From the NCBI GenBank assembly GCA_002329205.1, contig DCTC01000002.1:186001-250000 (forward strand): 64,000 nucleotides of DNA, given 5' to 3'. The stretch comes from Candidatus Roizmanbacteria bacterium UBA1450. Its GTDB lineage: Bacteria > Patescibacteriota > Microgenomatia > UBA1406 > GWC2-37-13. Every line of letters begins with the position of its first letter. Position 1 is the first letter of the stretch. Shown here piece by piece: positions 36,101-43,951 of the stretch. The notes beneath the pieces are model-generated. The model worked only from the letters and a program-made list of their open reading frames with translations. It had not been told where the DNA came from and ran no database searches. The position numbers and the translations under genes are program-made.

Positions 36101-36764
36101 TACCACTCTTCCTGAAGTTGCATCAGTCCGAGTTGAGGAAGTCACCGAAAGCTCCGCCGTTATCGCTTGGAGAACAGCAATTCCGACAAACGGTCTTATT
36201 GAATACGTCAACACGACAACGCGCGAACAAGAGACTTACAAATCACCGAGTCTTTCTACCAATCATTCAAGTCTATTGCGTGATCTCGCCGGTTCTACCG
36301 TATATTCGTTTACGGTGGTTATCACAGATGAAGCCGGCAATACCTCAAGATCTGCTCAATATTCGTTCACAACAGAAAATGACTCTGACGGCCCGCAGAT
36401 CTCTGTTGTGAACAGCCGGAGTACGATAGTAGCAGGTCAGGACAAAGTTCAAACCATCGTAACCTGGAACACAAATGAAGTAGCAACCGGAAAGATTGAA
36501 TATGCGCAGGGAGGAATTGGAGATACATTTGATCAGGAGACTCCGATAAGTGTAGACTTTGTCACCAATCATATTGTAATAGTTTCGAACCTCAAACCTG
36601 CTACTGTCTACCGGTTCCGTGTCGTATCAGAAGACCGTACCGGAAATACAACGACATCAGATCCGTATGTTCTACTAACTCCGCAGCGAGAAGTATCAGC
36701 ACTCGATCTCATCATTAAAAATCTCGAAGGAACCTTCGGGTGGGCAAAGCGAATTGGAGGATAA
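30162..36764 (+). CDS. Giant secreted surface protein (2200 residues)
   Basis: It starts at a GTG with a signal peptide (residues 1-25, ending SPSIQA), followed by a discoidin-like domain (about 105-205, with RQWVFEGSHDNTNW). Three tandem Gly-rich beta-helix-like modules of about 310 residues follow, with equivalent glycine loops near 294, 604 and 917. Then come a beta region (about 1090-1460) and six or more fibronectin-III-like domains (about 1468-2175) with repeated TxTxTWxTxE patterns. No sortase motif or C-terminal membrane helix is seen; it ends NLEGTFGWAKRIGG. It is probably an adhesin or surface-layer type protein, and the ABC genes that follow may serve its export or processing. Confidence 0.75.
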   Translation: MNIRKLLYLIAVFFLFVTLSPSIQAAAVSWDGNGDGLNWTDPANWDNDAIPGATDDVTIDADTTVNIPASAVKNVAIGAGISGNFSGDEGILNNGSKSDYLDSNATGYYTVTFDLGDGNAQTVTQYSVTAGNNTSEAPRQWVFEGSHDNTNWTTIDTKTDETGWQNFLTRIYTVDNETAYRYYRFYNFRGWSQFYQTNISELELLVETAADTGYRTINSLTLGNASGTTAPTIIFEYDAISEGPMTIDDGDLTAYSGSTITHKGDSTSVAGKINLSVSTGNATLGGTVLANSKGFTGGSGPGTIDGASGSNHGGAGYGGQGGKGRLYDNGEVYGSFSEPEDWGSGGPNYNSDYRGGAGGGAIKISVAGTTTVNGTVSANGGNYLSTTAGTGGSGGSVYLTTNTLEGNGTISANGGLGYSDNAGSGGGGRIALYYSTYDYTGAVTAYGGAAGRGYGGAGTIYLKASADTYGQLVVDNNDKLNTWDFLTGRTLIDSTVTFKSITLRNYGNLEVGPSANISYTSFEWSDAGVITDSGGTMALLSGGGAMTVPSTAILFANTQRTWSSLNVDGTITHTNNFDQPTYKVNITVSGNTTIGATGKIDVTGKGYQLAFGEGTPASLGSKRAGGSYGGEGSAGESAYNEHGSTYGSITEPTDLGSGGGRYNTSLSQYIPGIGGGAIRLDVTGTLINNGVITANGGNYTDSVAGSGGSGGSVYITTGILEGNGSITSNGGNANSTSGGGGGGRIAVYFGSTTYSGSYTAYGGTGWASAGAGTIYLKDTDNAQGNLLVDNNDQISTYDYHSGKTIINETISFDQITIRNYGNVGIGSSANITYSSLDWGTKGIITDNGGTFDLVSGGGNLTVPETSKLFLNTARTYTAMIINGTLTHSNNFDSEQYKLEVTITGDVTVGQYGSIDVAGRGYSRGNGPGAPTGYVYDQAGGGYGGAGGAGDDNATGGTTYGSTYQPTDLGSSGGLYNSSTVQKPGSGGGAIKMTISGTLTVTGSINADGQDYYDRPPNSGGSGGSVYLIVGEIAGAGPISSDGGNGYSTSGGGGGGGRIAIYYEEKTYNGTITVTGGTGFSSGGEDGTIVQKATQAELISSPFDSADSGTVLSRITWTEVLEDGTDVKFQLRTAPDDDNGAPGTWGPWLGPTGTDDYYTDPTGGETINPLHSDTTDDQWYQYKAVLTASEGDQYISTLQEVQIQYVVNTPPTVSITDGPVQNSDGIVTMTYTVTDPEESNITMYITADIGITLSGGLAKADTAGVAVSDATVLPSAGTIMIDSEMISYTSKTGNTLNGTITRGANTTRDAVHAGGAVVYFVGSTVGGVGTTSTGTGKSAVWTAREDLGDIETTTAKIRLVANDLNAANQIGSDLSGFIVFDTKAPISTDLFINGRLAQITPQASDENNIFMKISNNSDLSADGQNENSGSWIAYETPYSWTMPEGTKTVYIKYKDQYGNETETIAMTAPDEPSSVMIQDASFVETSTWRLFVAWAVSDEPVNGFNYYQVYRSTDNVTYTPLAQVDTITQNFHLDTGLDNQTTYYYLVTVVDDHGNESEYNAVNQISGVATRAGDGLQPDGSGGSDTAAPVITELTAINITTTTATITWTTDELSNATVGYSTDTSYTTERGVSTMGISHSVTLTNLSPGTQYYYRAISYDPVDNKGQEEDSSVYTFTTSTDTTGPVITNIKSFPGQTTAGITWSTNEAATSVVEYSINTSYSESSSSASLVQGHALTLTGLTAGSTYNFRVKSVDASGNPTTSESSTFTTFEGAAARDETPPSISDITVSEVTATSAMISWSTNEDADGKVEYGETTTYERGAAEGDHEYEKKKEVYLIGLAPSTEYNYKVVAVDEAGNVNMSSNATFTTETQDVLGALTDDGSSKGTNPPTITSDGPTITEITGTSVTLSWTTSKKSTSQVYYKEANVPGNLLAAGDATLFVSDHEVTISNLTPATSYEYQVKSADVNGNYVISKKYLFNTTLPEVASVRVEEVTESSAVIAWRTAIPTNGLIEYVNTTTREQETYKSPSLSTNHSSLLRDLAGSTVYSFTVVITDEAGNTSRSAQYSFTTENDSDGPQISVVNSRSTIVAGQDKVQTIVTWNTNEVATGKIEYAQGGIGDTFDQETPISVDFVTNHIVIVSNLKPATVYRFRVVSEDRTGNTTTSDPYVLLTPQREVSALDLIIKNLEGTFGWAKRIGG

Positions 36765-36766
36765 CT

Positions 36767-37777
36767 ATGGCACAATCAAAAGTAATTATTGAAACAAAAA
36801 ATGTAACTAAAAACTATGGAAGCGGGACAAGTCTAAACCGTGTCCTCCGTGGCGTGGATATGAAAGTTATGTCTGGAGAATTTGTGATCGTCTTTGGCCC
36901 ATCCGGATCAGGAAAATCTACATTACTCAATATTTTAAGCGGACTAGAACAGCCGACATCAGGATCCATAGTAATTGATAACCAGGACATTGCAACACTC
37001 AAAAGCGATGAGCGGGCGCTCTTTCATCGGGAAAAGGTTGGTATGGTATTTCAGGCATACAATCTTATCCCTTCACTTACTGTCATGCAGAACATTACAT
37101 TACCTCTGATTTTTTCCAAAATCCCCAAGTCCGAACGGGAGGATAGAGCAATTGTATTATTAAAAAAATTCAAACTTGAACAGTTGGCAAAACGATTGCC
37201 TGTGGAGGCCTCGGGAGGACAAATGCAGCGAGTCGGAATTATCAGGGCTCTCATTACAGAACCGCCGATTATTATCGCGGATGAGCCGACAGGAAATCTT
37301 GACTCTGTCGCAACAAAAACAGTTATGGAAGAATTTGCAGCATTGAATGATGAGTTTCACAATACTCTGCTTGTCGTAACGCATGACCCAAGCTTGGCAA
37401 AGTATGCAGATAGAATCATTCATGTCCTTGACGGAAAAGTCATCAAGGAAAACCCAAGAAAGAAAGTACGAGCGGAAGTAGAAGAACTATCACCCTATGA
37501 ACTCCTGGTAAAATCTGAAACGAATGCTGTTCGCAAGCACATGCTGGATCTATTGGCACTCATGTTGAGCCAGCCTCAACTTATGAGTTTCAGCAGTGAT
37601 GAAATCAAAGGGATTATGAACCTTATGATACAGCGTTATAAAAATAGGATTGACTCAAAAGAAATGAAAAAAGCCCTGGATCAGCCAGTGCATGATGGCG
37701 GCATCGGCTTGTATGAACCAACAGCAGATCATATAACCGAACATTTTGATCAAATACTTACATTATTGAAATTATGA
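36767..37777 (+). CDS. ABC transporter ATP-binding protein (MacB/LolD type)
   Basis: This ATPase has Walker A GPSGSGKST (near 43-51), a Q-loop in MVFQAYNLIP, the variant signature EASGGQMQRVGI, Walker B IIIADEPTGNLDS and the H-loop VVTHDP. A C-terminal extension of about 100 residues follows, which is unusual for this family. ATG 36767 has a GGAGG 5 bases upstream; an earlier in-frame start overlaps the surface protein. Its partner permease overlaps it by 4 bases. Confidence 0.92.
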   Translation: MAQSKVIIETKNVTKNYGSGTSLNRVLRGVDMKVMSGEFVIVFGPSGSGKSTLLNILSGLEQPTSGSIVIDNQDIATLKSDERALFHREKVGMVFQAYNLIPSLTVMQNITLPLIFSKIPKSEREDRAIVLLKKFKLEQLAKRLPVEASGGQMQRVGIIRALITEPPIIIADEPTGNLDSVATKTVMEEFAALNDEFHNTLLVVTHDPSLAKYADRIIHVLDGKVIKENPRKKVRAEVEELSPYELLVKSETNAVRKHMLDLLALMLSQPQLMSFSSDEIKGIMNLMIQRYKNRIDSKEMKKALDQPVHDGGIGLYEPTADHITEHFDQILTLLKL

Positions 37778-39102
37778 GATTCCCTAACCCTTTTTTACAT
37801 ATATCAAAATTTATTAGGAAATTTTTTTCAACTGAAATACTATATTCTGATATTGTTGAACTCACAGCACAGCGTTTCTGGACAAAAAAGCTTCGTGTGT
37901 TCCTGACGGTAATCGGTATAGGCATCGGTATCGGTGCCGTTTATTTTCTCGTATCGCTCACATTCGGTCTTCAGAAATTGGTGATCGGAAATATTGCAAC
38001 AGATGATTCACTTCTCAGCCTCGATGTTGTGGCAAATACTGAATTGAATGATTTCGTAAAACTGGATCAAAATACGGTAGATAAAATTGCCAAACTTGAA
38101 GAAGTAGATATCGTTTCAGCTTCGAAGTCACTTCCTGCAGAAATGACTATCGAAAAAGCAAAGACACAAACGCTTGCGTATGGTGTAGATCAAACGTTCT
38201 TCCGATTATCCAATATCAATCCGGACCAGGGAGATTTATTTACTGATGAGGATACGGATAAAGCAGTGGTTTCATCTGCGATACTTCAGCTTTTTAACTT
38301 TACACCGGAAGACGCTATAGGAAAGAAATTTCGTATAGCCCTCATCAATAGCAATCAGGACGAAGAAGAGGAAGAAGTACCAGAGGCTACGTCATCAGCC
38401 GCAATTGCGACTGCTTCAGCCGCGATAGCCAACCGCAACAAAATAAATTCCGTCGTCATTCCTATTGAGTTTACTATTGTCGGAGTAGTCAATGATGAGA
38501 CTGATTATTTTTATATACCTCAAAAGACATTTGAATCCGTAGACTATGACGAGTACAAACTCCTCAAAGTGAAAGTAAATACGCAGGAGCAAATCGAAGC
38601 GGCAAGAGAAAAAATTTTGAACATGGGATTTATGGTTTCTGCGATCACCGATACCCTAAAACAAATAAATCAGATATTCCAGTTTACGCAAGCCATGTTT
38701 ACAGTGATCGGCATTGTCGCTCTTTTTATCGCAGCTATCGGTATGTTCAATACGATGACTATAGCTTTACTTGAAAGGACAAGAGAAATCGGAATCATGA
38801 AATCAATCGGCGCAACCGACAAAGTAGTGCAGCAGATGTTTCTTGCAGAATCTGTCTTTATGGGATTTGGGGGAGGAGTGGCAGGATTGATCCTTGGTTT
38901 CATCTTTACCATAATTTTTAACGCAATCATTAATGTGCTTGCTGTCAGTCTGGGCGGGAAATGGATCAATATATTTTATACTCCGCCATGGTTTGTACTG
39001 CTTGCGATATGTTTTTCCCTTCTTATCGGATTTATCACAGGATATTTTCCGGCAAGGCGTGCAGCAAAAATCAATCCTCTTGATGCTCTTCGGTACGAAT
39101 AA
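37774..39102 (+). CDS. ABC transporter permease (MacB/FtsX family)
   Basis: This 442-residue membrane protein has one N-terminal membrane helix (about 36-62, with VFLTVIGIGIGIGAV), a large extracellular MacB-type domain (about 65-295) with an acidic/Ala-rich insert near 192-215, and three C-terminal helices of the FtsX domain. ALLERTREIGIMKSIGA (near 331) and the final FPARRAAKINPLDALRYE are family signatures. It pairs with the preceding ATPase. Such pairs act as mechanotransmitters or exporters of peptides and lipoproteins. Confidence 0.92.
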   Translation: MRFPNPFLHISKFIRKFFSTEILYSDIVELTAQRFWTKKLRVFLTVIGIGIGIGAVYFLVSLTFGLQKLVIGNIATDDSLLSLDVVANTELNDFVKLDQNTVDKIAKLEEVDIVSASKSLPAEMTIEKAKTQTLAYGVDQTFFRLSNINPDQGDLFTDEDTDKAVVSSAILQLFNFTPEDAIGKKFRIALINSNQDEEEEEVPEATSSAAIATASAAIANRNKINSVVIPIEFTIVGVVNDETDYFYIPQKTFESVDYDEYKLLKVKVNTQEQIEAAREKILNMGFMVSAITDTLKQINQIFQFTQAMFTVIGIVALFIAAIGMFNTMTIALLERTREIGIMKSIGATDKVVQQMFLAESVFMGFGGGVAGLILGFIFTIIFNAIINVLAVSLGGKWINIFYTPPWFVLLAICFSLLIGFITGYFPARRAAKINPLDALRYE

Positions 39103-39144
39103 TTTCAGGAAATATTTCAAAAACTTTAGTACAATAATAACTCT

Positions 39145-40203
39145 ATGAAAAAAAGTATCGCATTACTAGGTGGAGACGGTGTCGGTCCTGAAGTAGTACA
39201 GGCAGCCGTAACGGTACTTGATGCCGTAGCCGAGAAGTATAATCATGAATTTGAATTCCAGAAAGGAGTGATCGGTGGCGTAGCTATTGATGCGTATGGT
39301 GATCCCTTTCCAAAAGACACTGAGAAACTTTGCTTGGATGCAGATGCTATATTATTCGGAGCGATAGGAGACCCGAAATTCGACAATGATCCTTCAGCAA
39401 CGGTAAGACCTGAGCAAGGCCTTCTTCGAATGAGGAAGAAGTTGGGGTTGTATGCCAATGTCCGGCCTATCCAGACATTCTCTGCCACGCTAGACACATC
39501 CCCTCTCAAGAGAGTTGTCGTGGAAGGTTCGGATTTTGTTGTGATACGTGAACTTATTGGCGGGATTTATTTCGGTGAAAAAGGGAGGAATAAATCCGGC
39601 ACACAAGCATTTGATATGTCTACTTATTCTGTCAAAGAAATTGAACAGGTCGGCAGATTTGCTTTCAAACTTGCCGAAAAAAGACAACGACATCTTACAT
39701 TGGTAGACAAAGCAAATGTATTAGAAACCTCTCGATTGTGGCGTGAAAGGATTCAAAAAATGTCTGATGAGTTTCCGGATGTTACAGTTGAGTATATGTT
39801 TGTAGATAACGCCGCGATGCAACTCATCAAAAACCCGACTCTTTTCGATGTCATATTGACAGAAAATATGTTCGGAGATATCCTTACTGATGAAGCCTCA
39901 GTTATAACCGGATCCATCGGGATGCTTCCTTCTGCATCGATAGGGGAACAAACGTCTCTTTACGAGCCCATACATGGTTCATATCCCAAAGCAGCAGGAC
40001 ACAATAGTGCCAATCCGATCGGAACCATTCTATCTGCCGCAATGATGCTTGAATACAGTTTCGGAATGACTGAAGAAGCACAGGCAATCCGTAGTGCTGT
40101 AACACAGGTATTGGATGCAGGTTACGGTACAAAAGATCTTGTTGTTGACGAACCGTTGGGTACGCAGGAGATGGGAGAAAAAATTGCCCAGAATCTTTCG
40201 TAA
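39145..40203 (+). CDS. leuB: 3-isopropylmalate dehydrogenase
   Basis: This NAD-dependent enzyme oxidises and decarboxylates 3-isopropylmalate, completing leucine synthesis. Visible motifs are LLGGDGVGPEVV (7-18), RPEQGLLRMRKKLGLYANVRP (near 92) and ENMFGDILTDEASVITGS. It lies 9.4 kb away from the rest of the ilv/leu genes, so it is outside the Val/Leu/Ile attenuator. A TACAAT at 39130-39135 ends 9 bases before the ATG and may be its -10 box. Its stop overlaps the next ATG by one base. Confidence 0.95.
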   Translation: MKKSIALLGGDGVGPEVVQAAVTVLDAVAEKYNHEFEFQKGVIGGVAIDAYGDPFPKDTEKLCLDADAILFGAIGDPKFDNDPSATVRPEQGLLRMRKKLGLYANVRPIQTFSATLDTSPLKRVVVEGSDFVVIRELIGGIYFGEKGRNKSGTQAFDMSTYSVKEIEQVGRFAFKLAEKRQRHLTLVDKANVLETSRLWRERIQKMSDEFPDVTVEYMFVDNAAMQLIKNPTLFDVILTENMFGDILTDEASVITGSIGMLPSASIGEQTSLYEPIHGSYPKAAGHNSANPIGTILSAAMMLEYSFGMTEEAQAIRSAVTQVLDAGYGTKDLVVDEPLGTQEMGEKIAQNLS

Positions 40204-40430
40204 TGAATAGAATTATTCAGGTTAAAGTGATTCCAAAAGCAAAAAATCCAGGAGTGTTTGAAGAGGATGGCTTTTTAAAAGTTAAAGTACATTCCCCTCC
40301 TGAAAAAGGAAAAGCTAATAAGGAAGTTGTGGAATCGCTAGCTAACTATTTCGGCATCAAACGCTCAGATATACTTCTTGTGGACGGTGAAACATCACAA
40401 TACAAAACTTTTATGATCCGAAATTCTTGA
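40203..40430 (+). CDS. DUF167 (YggU/UPF0235) family protein
   Basis: This 75-residue protein matches the family pattern: IIQVKVIPKAKNPGV, KVKVHSPPEKGKANKEVVESLANYF and ILLVDGETSQYKTFMI. The role of the family is not established. It starts on the last base of leuB (TAATG). It converges on serS with only one base between the two genes and no terminator. Confidence 0.88.
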   Translation: MNRIIQVKVIPKAKNPGVFEEDGFLKVKVHSPPEKGKANKEVVESLANYFGIKRSDILLVDGETSQYKTFMIRNS

Positions 40431-40431
40431 A

Positions 40432-41688
40432 TTACTTTTTCTTAATTACGTCAAAGCCGGTAAGCGGCACCAATACCTCTGGTATTTTGATTGATCCATC
40501 TGCCTGCTGGTAATTTTCAAGAATCGCGATAAGTATACGTGGCGAGGCAACAGCGGTATTATTGAAAGTATATACATACTCAGTTTTACCATCAGCTGTT
40601 TTATAGCGAATATTCAATCTTCTGGATTGGAACTCTCCCATAATCGAATTGGACATGGTTTCACCATATGCGTTTCTCGACGGCATCCATGTTTCTATAT
40701 CATATTTTTTTAGCTGCGGTTCACCCATATCTCCTGTGCACATAAGTAGTTGTCTGTAAGGAAGTTTGAGATCCTGCAATATTTCTTCTGCATTCGCTTC
40801 CAGTTCTTCATGGATCGTGCGCGCTTCATCCAGATCATTTTTGCCGAGAATTACCTGTTCAATTTTCCAGAATTCATGCAAACGATACAATCCTTTCGTG
40901 TCTTTACCATACGCGCCTGCTTCTTTCCTGAAACAGGGGGAAAATCCGACATATCGTTTTGGTAAATCTTTTTCCTGAAGTACTTCTCCCGAATGGTATC
41001 CCGTAATAGGGATTTCTGCTGTTCCTGACAAGTACATATCTTCTTCATTCAGCTTGTATACATCCTGTTCACTCCCCCAGGGGAAATGACCGGTTCCGTA
41101 CAGGGTAAACCCTTTGACAATAGAAGGTGCAATAAACGGGGTATACCCTTTTTTTGTCAGTTTCTGAAATACATAAAAAAGGAGAGCCAGATGGAGCATT
41201 GCTCCTTCATTTTTCAAAAAATATCCCCGAAAACCGGAAATTTTTGAACCACGTTCCAAATCAAAGATATCCAGTTCCGTTCCGAGTGTTATGTGATCTT
41301 GGGGATCAAAATCAAATTGCGGGATATCACCCCATTTTCTAAGCTCTTTATTGCCGGATTCATCTTTCCCGACAGGCACCTCGTCAAGAGGTACATTGGG
41401 GACATAAAGCATAAGCTTATTAAACTCTTCTTCAATCCCTCGCTGTTTTTCCTCAATGACTTTCAATTCCTCCTTTATTTGTTTTCCTCGTTCAATCTGT
41501 TCTTTTGAAGGCGGTTTTTGAGAAGCGATCTGATTCCGTTCTTCCCGGAGAGTTTGTATCTGTCGGATAATCTCACGGCGATTAGCGTCAAGTGAAAGAA
41601 GTCGATCAATATCAACTTGACGATTTTTATTTTTTGCCGCTTCCTTAACTTTGTCAGGATTATCGCGGATGAATTGAATATCGATCAT
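40432..41688 (-). CDS. serS: Serine--tRNA ligase
   Basis: This 418-residue class II synthetase charges tRNA-Ser. It has the long N-terminal coiled-coil arm (about 25-100) that grips the tRNA, then the catalytic domain with LSGTAEIPITGYHSGE, motif 2 FSPCFRKEAGAYGKDTKGLYRLHEFWKIEQV and motif 3 (FNNTAVASPRILIAILE). TACAAT on the minus strand ends 9 bases before the ATG, fitting the short-leader promoters seen elsewhere here. Confidence 0.97.
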   Translation of the reverse strand: MIDIQFIRDNPDKVKEAAKNKNRQVDIDRLLSLDANRREIIRQIQTLREERNQIASQKPPSKEQIERGKQIKEELKVIEEKQRGIEEEFNKLMLYVPNVPLDEVPVGKDESGNKELRKWGDIPQFDFDPQDHITLGTELDIFDLERGSKISGFRGYFLKNEGAMLHLALLFYVFQKLTKKGYTPFIAPSIVKGFTLYGTGHFPWGSEQDVYKLNEEDMYLSGTAEIPITGYHSGEVLQEKDLPKRYVGFSPCFRKEAGAYGKDTKGLYRLHEFWKIEQVILGKNDLDEARTIHEELEANAEEILQDLKLPYRQLLMCTGDMGEPQLKKYDIETWMPSRNAYGETMSNSIMGEFQSRRLNIRYKTADGKTEYVYTFNNTAVASPRILIAILENYQQADGSIKIPEVLVPLTGFDVIKKK

Positions 41689-41710
41689 ATTGACATTATT
41701 GTAACATACC

Positions 41711-42496
41711 TTAACCTTCTTTTACTTTATCTCCATTTATAAATTTGGAATGGATGCGCAAGTGAAGTGAATCAGAAATATAATAGCTATAACGATACAC
41801 GGCCACTAAAAATAATATTGAAAAGAACATTACTGTGAAAAAATAGGCGATTGTATGGTTGGCAAGTGTAATACTTTCAAAGGTAAGTACAATGAGAAGG
41901 CTCAAATCAATGATAAGCGATGTATAAAACATAATTCGTGTGACATGAGTCATTATGAAAGAAACTGTTGCAACAGCTCCCAATACAAATGCAAAAAAAG
42001 TCAGTATTATCAGCTGGTGATTTTTCAGATCTTCCGGTACTCCTTTAAATAAATCAAGAAGAACGAGTATATAGAATACAAGGGCAGCAGGAATATATGT
42101 CAGTTTATGACCGAATGGCCAATGGAAAAAGTAGAGTATATGCTCAGTTTCTGTTGTAGCTTGTTTCTTTTTCATACTTTTTTCAATACTGACAGCTGCT
42201 ATATGACCTCCCAAGCCGATTCCTACAAGTAGCGAAAGCGTAGTTATGGTAAATATTGCCAATAGCTCCCATCGCAGCTGTGTCACAAACTGAATATTCA
42301 GGATTGCTGCATAAATTGCCAGAACAACGAGAAGTCCAACAATTGGACCGACAATATTTCCGAAAAACAAGTCTTCACGCATATTGAATCGCATCCGCTG
42401 CGATTCTTTTTTTGTGTAGTAATATCTATTTGTAAAAATGAGAAAGAGCGTAAAAGCGGGCAATACAAAATATAAAAAGAAGCTGTTTACATTCAT
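41711..42496 (-). CDS. Polytopic membrane protein of unknown function
   Basis: This 261-residue protein has about seven predicted membrane helices, at roughly 5-22, 50-72, 80-103, 130-150, 165-187, 190-210 and 215-240, and few charged residues in them. It is not recognised and no catalytic motif is visible. It lies between rdgB (10 bases upstream) and serS and is probably co-transcribed with them. Confidence 0.6.
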   Translation of the reverse strand: MNVNSFFLYFVLPAFTLFLIFTNRYYYTKKESQRMRFNMREDLFFGNIVGPIVGLLVVLAIYAAILNIQFVTQLRWELLAIFTITTLSLLVGIGLGGHIAAVSIEKSMKKKQATTETEHILYFFHWPFGHKLTYIPAALVFYILVLLDLFKGVPEDLKNHQLIILTFFAFVLGAVATVSFIMTHVTRIMFYTSLIIDLSLLIVLTFESITLANHTIAYFFTVMFFSILFLVAVYRYSYYISDSLHLRIHSKFINGDKVKEG

Positions 42497-42505
42497 ACCC
42501 TTATT

Positions 42506-43123
42506 TTACACCATAACTTGTTCTTTTATATGGGTTTTAAGCTTTCTCAAGGCTTTGATACGGTGATTGATATCCTCATGTTCTTCATGCGTAAGGTCAT
42601 CATACAGTTTGTTGTATTTCCGTACAACAAAAAGCGCACGATACGGATACCCGTTGGTATCCCAAGTAGAAGGAGAGTCGGTAATAATTCCTTCTATACC
42701 CTCCTGTTGACAGTAATACCGTTGAATCTCAGGATGATAAAGGCAAACACATGTTACGAGTTGTGCTGTTCTCTTCGAAGACGGGATATCTTTCATCTGA
42801 TCAAGTGCATATTGAATTAATTCTTGATCTGTTGCTTCGTATCCCGGCCATCTCCGTGATTTTACACCCGGCTGTCCGTCTAGGGCATCAATCATAAGTC
42901 CGCCGTCGTCTGATATAGTAGGTAATCCTGTTTGATTTCCATAAAACTCTGCTTTGATCCGAGCGTTTTCTTCAAAAGTGTTTCCCGATTCAATGGGTTC
43001 ACCGTCAGTTTTGACATCTTGTAGTGTCAATATACGAAGGCCTTGCTGCACTAAGTCCAGCAAGCCCTTTGAGATTTCCTGACGTTTTGCAGGATTTGAA
43101 GTTGCGATAAGAATTTTACTCAT
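42506..43123 (-). CDS. rdgB: Non-canonical purine NTP pyrophosphatase (HAM1/RdgB)
   Basis: This enzyme hydrolyses dITP, ITP and XTP, cleaning the nucleotide pool. ILIATSNPAKRQEI (residues 4-17), the SGNTFEENARIKA region and ISDDGGLMIDALDGQPGVKSRRW are the family motifs. ATG 43123 (MSKILIATSN, 205 residues) is chosen. The reading frame extends upstream to 43258, but that would overlap the divergent small gene and add unrelated residues. Confidence 0.9.
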   Translation of the reverse strand: MSKILIATSNPAKRQEISKGLLDLVQQGLRILTLQDVKTDGEPIESGNTFEENARIKAEFYGNQTGLPTISDDGGLMIDALDGQPGVKSRRWPGYEATDQELIQYALDQMKDIPSSKRTAQLVTCVCLYHPEIQRYYCQQEGIEGIITDSPSTWDTNGYPYRALFVVRKYNKLYDDLTHEEHEDINHRIKALRKLKTHIKEQVMV

Positions 43124-43133
43124 GCAAATATTA

Positions 43134-43139
43134 TATACT
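43134..43139 (+). promoter_or_regulatory. -10-like box of the small membrane gene
   Basis: TATACT lies 6 bases before the ATG at 43146, the same spacing as at several other starts in this window. No good -35 box was found. Confidence 0.4.
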
Positions 43140-43145
43140 AGGAAT

Positions 43146-43346
43146 ATGAAACGATTTCTTTTGATAATACTGATCGGAATTACCGTAATTGTAGATATTT
43201 CTACTGTTGATGTGATCCGGTCCGGAGAAAGTTCTGCTACACTCAAACAGTATTTCACCCTTGTAATCAGTATCTTTCTTATCGGTTTCAGCTTATATCT
43301 CCTTTGGAAAGATTATCGCGGACTTATCTCTAAAAAAACATCATAA
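43146..43346 (+). CDS. Small membrane protein, divergent from rdgB
   Basis: This 66-residue protein has two hydrophobic segments (about 4-20 and 35-53) and a basic C-terminus ending LISKKTS. It is not recognised. It is transcribed opposite to its neighbours, starts 22 bases from rdgB and converges on the phosphoribosyltransferase gene with 6 bases of overlap. An in-frame ATG at 43122 would overlap the rdgB start. Confidence 0.5.
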   Translation: MKRFLLIILIGITVIVDISTVDVIRSGESSATLKQYFTLVISIFLIGFSLYLLWKDYRGLISKKTS

Positions 43347-43895
43347 TACTTTTTCGATTTCCCACTGTTCAAATCCGATCTCAAGCATCTTTTCTTTTGC
43401 GTGTTTTTCAGACCCAAACATTTTCACAAAACCTTCAGCTGTTTCTCGAACGTCATACGGAAACACAATCCAGGCATCAATACTTTTGTGATAAAAATCA
43501 GGAATAAAGGTTGTATGGGGTTTGATATACGGCGATAATGTGTACAATTTTTTTATACCTCTTGATGTAAAATATTCGACAACTTTTTCAAAAGTTGAAC
43601 CGGTATCGGAAACTTCATCAATAATAAGGATAGATTTAGCGCTCATATCTCTTTGCGGTTCCTCAGTGATGACAGGAATTTTTTGTTTTTTCATGTCTTT
43701 GTATGATGAGAGAGTGATGTGAGATATCGGAAGGCATCCCAACAAATCAGAAAAAATCCGTGAAATGATATCTCCACCGCGGCAAATGGAAACGATTTGA
43801 TCAACTTCGATATGTTTTAGTTTTGCAGAATAAAGTTCAAGACAGTCTTTTTCCAAATCCTGCCAGGATAGTTTATGAAAAGTGATGTTGTTCAT
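43341..43895 (-). CDS. Purine-type phosphoribosyltransferase
   Basis: This 184-residue enzyme has the type I PRTase fold. The PRPP loop ILIIDEVSDTGSTFEKV (near 90-106) is unmistakable, preceded by the hydrophobic strand IVSICRGGDIISR. It would join a base to PRPP, most likely a purine (hypoxanthine, guanine or xanthine), given its place beside guaA, guaB and HAM1 genes. A TATACT on the minus strand ends 6 bases before the ATG. Confidence 0.82.
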   Translation of the reverse strand: MNNITFHKLSWQDLEKDCLELYSAKLKHIEVDQIVSICRGGDIISRIFSDLLGCLPISHITLSSYKDMKKQKIPVITEEPQRDMSAKSILIIDEVSDTGSTFEKVVEYFTSRGIKKLYTLSPYIKPHTTFIPDFYHKSIDAWIVFPYDVRETAEGFVKMFGSEKHAKEKMLEIGFEQWEIEKVL

Positions 43896-43951
43896 AGAGA
43901 AAGTATAAATGACTGGGAATCAGTGTTCCAGCATCTTCGACTTGTGCAGTA

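Noticed and set aside
39145..40203. leuB as part of the attenuated ilv/leu operon
   Set aside because: It is 9.4 kb away, beyond a separate promoter at 29726 and the surface-protein operon, and has its own -10-like box.
43124..43258. Extended rdgB reading frame
   Set aside because: It overlaps the divergent small membrane gene, and MSKILIATSNP at 43123 is the conserved start.
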